Shown piece after piece: positions 62,269 to 64,000 of a DNA stretch of 64,000 nucleotides. Location: positions 372,001-436,000 of the forward strand of contig JAJFGR010000012.1 of assembly GCA_021776025.1 (NCBI GenBank), given 5' to 3'. Source of the stretch: Alphaproteobacteria bacterium (GTDB lineage Bacteria; Pseudomonadota; Alphaproteobacteria; Micavibrionales; Micavibrionaceae). Both the position numbers and the translations under genes were made by a program. Below the pieces are notes generated by a model, which searched no databases, was not told where the DNA came from, and saw only the letters and a program-made list of their open reading frames with translations. Numbering within the stretch: position 1 is the stretch's first letter; every line of letters begins with the position of its first letter.

Positions 62269-63045
62269 TCAGTTTTTTGGAACAAAAGCGAAAACGCGGG
62301 CGGGCGCGCCAGACCCACTTTCAATATTGAGAGGTGCCACGACGAGCGTTGCGCCGAGAACGGGGATTTTATCAAGATTGGTCAAGTTCTCAATATTTAT
62401 TTTCCCGGCGCCGAGCAAAAGATGGTGTTCGTCAAATGTATGTGACGATCCGTGATCGGTACTGAGTGTATCTGTTCCAACGCCTTTTATATCTCTTTCC
62501 CTCAAAAGAAATTCAACAGCCTTTTTTGAAAATCCAGGAAACCGTAGTTTTCCTTCACTATCCAGACCGAGATATGCTTCAGGATTATCCCATTTCTTCC
62601 ACCAACCGGAATTACAAATTACAAACGCGCCGGCAGGGATAGTGCCATGCGTCTCTTCCCAATCAAAAATATCCTGTTCAGACACCTCAAGGTCAGGGTT
62701 CGTCTTTGCTTTTTCGGATAAATCCAGAACAACCAATGGTCCGACAAGTTCTTCCAGTGGAATTTCTGATACATGGGCGCCTGTAGCTGAAAAATGGCTG
62801 GGAGCGTCAATATGTGTTCCGACATGCTCTCCTGTTGAAAATTTATTGATGTAATATCCCTGATCAATGGTCGCCAGGTTTTCAAGATTAAACGGCACGC
62901 CGCCCGGATAAACGGGCATATCCGCTTTGTATGTATGACTTAAATCGACGATTGTCCTGTTCGACAAAAAAGAGTCCGCGGAATTTGCACTGGATAACGG
63001 TAGTGACAACAAGAAACAAAAAACAAGAAGCATTAAAGCCTTCAT
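62269..63045 (-). CDS. Exported cyclase-family hydrolase (kynurenine-formamidase-like fold)
   Basis: A 258-residue protein of the cyclase family (PF04199-type). A signal peptide (ALMLLVFCFLLSLPLSSANS) is followed by TIVDLSHTYKADMPVYPGG and the metal-binding HVGTHIDAPSHF (H74, H78, D80). DTLSTDHGSSHTFDEHHLLL carries the catalytic histidines. Cytoplasmic relatives hydrolyse N-formylkynurenine, cyclic amides or isatin; an exported form points to an external substrate. Its ATG follows the rplO stop by three bases, so it must be expressed in the ribosomal transcript. Substrate unknown. Confidence 0.82.
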   Translation of the reverse strand: MKALMLLVFCFLLSLPLSSANSADSFLSNRTIVDLSHTYKADMPVYPGGVPFNLENLATIDQGYYINKFSTGEHVGTHIDAPSHFSATGAHVSEIPLEELVGPLVVLDLSEKAKTNPDLEVSEQDIFDWEETHGTIPAGAFVICNSGWWKKWDNPEAYLGLDSEGKLRFPGFSKKAVEFLLRERDIKGVGTDTLSTDHGSSHTFDEHHLLLGAGKINIENLTNLDKIPVLGATLVVAPLNIESGSGAPARVFAFVPKN

Positions 63046-63048
63046 AGC

Positions 63049-63546
63049 TTATGTCCGTTTTTTATTCTCAATCGGCGCAACGGTTTTTTCGATAAAAGTG
63101 ATTTTACCGCCGGCTTTTTCAACAGCGGCTTGGGCTGTTTTAGAAGCTTTTGAAAGTGTCAGATCAACTTTGGTTTTCAGCTCGCCTTTTGTCAGCAACT
63201 TAATGCCATCTTTTTTGCGGCTGATGACGCCGGCTTTAACCAAGGCATCTTCATCGATCGCTTTGCTTGTATCGACTTGTTTCGCATCAATTGCTTTTTG
63301 CAGCTTGCCCGTTGTCAGCTCAGCATAATTCGTAGTGAATTTTTTGTTACTAAAACCACTTTTCGGCATACGCATATAGATGGGCATTTGACCGCCTTCG
63401 AAGCCGTTAATGGCTACGCCGGAGCGGGCTTTCTGACCTTTTTGACCAGAACCAGAAGTTTTACCTTTACCGGAACCAATACCGCGACCAACGCGCATGC
63501 GATCTTTTTTAGCGCCTTCGTTATGTGTGAGTTCATTGAGTTTCAT
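63049..63546 (-). CDS. rplO: 50S ribosomal protein L15
   Basis: 165 residues, N-terminus MKLNELTHNEGAKKDRMRVG, then RGIGSGKGKTSGSGQKGQKA and NGFEGGQMPIYMRMPKSGF, all L15. It ends with a basic stretch. It is slightly longer than the usual 145 residues, with a more lysine-rich C-terminus (KITFIEKTVAPIENKKRT). It sits 16 bases after rpmD and immediately before the cyclase gene. Confidence 0.97.
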   Translation of the reverse strand: MKLNELTHNEGAKKDRMRVGRGIGSGKGKTSGSGQKGQKARSGVAINGFEGGQMPIYMRMPKSGFSNKKFTTNYAELTTGKLQKAIDAKQVDTSKAIDEDALVKAGVISRKKDGIKLLTKGELKTKVDLTLSKASKTAQAAVEKAGGKITFIEKTVAPIENKKRT

Positions 63547-63562
63547 TGTTCTTATCCTATCT

Positions 63563-63952
63563 TTAAGCTGCGTCTTCGACGCGAACCAAGTGTGATACTT
63601 TACGGATCATACCGCGCACAGATGGTGTATCTTCCAATGTGCGTGTGCGGTGCATTTTGTTCAGGCCCAAACCAATCAATGTTGCGCGCTGATAGCCTTT
63701 ACGGCCAATTGGTGAGCCGGTTTGCGTAACTGTTACTGTTTTACCAGACGGCGTTTTCTTAGCTGGCTTTGCCGGTGCTTTTTTAGCAGGCGCTTTAGCT
63801 TCAGCCTTAGGAGCAGCCGTTTTTGTTTCCGTTTTGGCAGCTTTAGGGGCATCAGCCTTCTTAGCAGCTGCAGGTTTCTTTGCGGCGGGTTTTTTCGCTG
63901 CTGCAGGCTTCTTTGCCGGAGCTTTCTTTTCGTCTTTTTTATCGTCAGCCAT
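63563..63952 (-). CDS. rpmD: 50S ribosomal protein L30 with long Ala/Lys-rich N-terminal extension
   Basis: The last 62 residues are a normal L30 ([40 protein letters not shown]). Ahead of it lie about 67 residues made almost only of Ala, Lys and Pro ([20 protein letters not shown]), in the same frame from the ATG. L30 is normally about 60 residues. The extension resembles histone-H1-like or LSU-tail sequences and is probably disordered. It is located in the usual rpsE-rpmD-rplO order. Confidence 0.95.
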   Translation of the reverse strand: MADDKKDEKKAPAKKPAAAKKPAAKKPAAAKKADAPKAAKTETKTAAPKAEAKAPAKKAPAKPAKKTPSGKTVTVTQTGSPIGRKGYQRATLIGLGLNKMHRTRTLEDTPSVRGMIRKVSHLVRVEDAA

Positions 63953-63963
63953 TATTCTCGTCC

Positions 63964-64000
63964 TTATTCTTCGCCGCCAGCGTCTTTTTCACCGCGGCCG
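63964..64000 (-). CDS. rpsE: 30S ribosomal protein S5, only the 3' end in the window
   Basis: The last twelve codons before a TAA read [11 protein letters not shown], which fits an S5 C-terminus, and the position next to rpmD is where rpsE belongs in every spc operon. Only the end is visible, so the call rests mainly on gene order. Confidence 0.8.
   Translation of the reverse strand, partial: GRGEKDAGGEE

Overview
This 64 kb window is a contiguous piece of a bacterial chromosome, most likely from an alphaproteobacterium. The points for this are the ETF-QO / TPR protein / ispE run, an aa3-type oxidase subunit IV micro-protein, a SapC-family protein, the variant PurN active-site context, a PodJ-like protein and the short-LID adenylate kinase. 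A Micavibrio-like or other deep-branching member is a guess from gene content only. Genes are densely packed on both strands. I see no insertion sequence, prophage, CRISPR array, rRNA or tRNA.

Layout. 1-9 kb: 3' part of purM, purN, an oxidase subunit IV micro-gene, a large hybrid histidine kinase, ndk, alaS and a HisN-type phosphatase. 9-18.7 kb: lytic transglycosylase, a uracil-DNA glycosylase without iron-sulfur cysteines, ETF-QO, a TPR protein, ispE and a PodJ-like coiled-coil/Sel1/peptidoglycan-binding protein. 18.7-26.5 kb: a three-gene membrane glycosyltransferase cluster, an ABC-F ATPase, a fatty acid desaturase and typA. 26.5-34 kb is the most accessory-looking part: a small orphan gene, a nuclease gene broken by a perfect 20-bp tandem duplication, and a surface-fibre locus (usher-like outer-membrane protein, DUF4402-like subunit, PapD-like chaperone, second subunit-like protein) beside an AMIN-like lipoprotein. 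34-39.8 kb: a complete tripartite RND efflux operon. 40-50 kb: a degenerate S24-like protein, cysQ, ugd, sapC-like, an HTH/coiled-coil protein, an acyl-CoA dehydrogenase, a second transglycosylase, a TrmN6-like methyltransferase and a short S49 peptidase. 50-56.5 kb: a twin four-cysteine exported protein, a single-chain glycyl-tRNA synthetase, an AT-rich block with two tiny orphan genes, a DegP-like protease and panBC. 56.5-64 kb, all on the minus strand: the end of the spc operon and the alpha operon (rpsE end, rpmD, rplO, [cyclase, HExxH protein], secY, adk, rpsM, rpsK, rpoA, rplQ).

How the genes fit together. Most of the window is housekeeping: purine, isoprenoid, pantothenate and fatty-acid metabolism, translation, secretion and envelope maintenance. 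The candidates for something less described are the DUF4402/chaperone/usher-like locus at 27.4-32.8 kb and the two exported, enzyme-like proteins placed inside the ribosomal spc operon between rplO and secY. Smaller oddities are the duplication-frameshifted nuclease, the catalytically degenerate S24-like protein, long lysine-rich tails on ribosomal proteins L30 and L17, and a recurring AAGGCGC-stem terminator.
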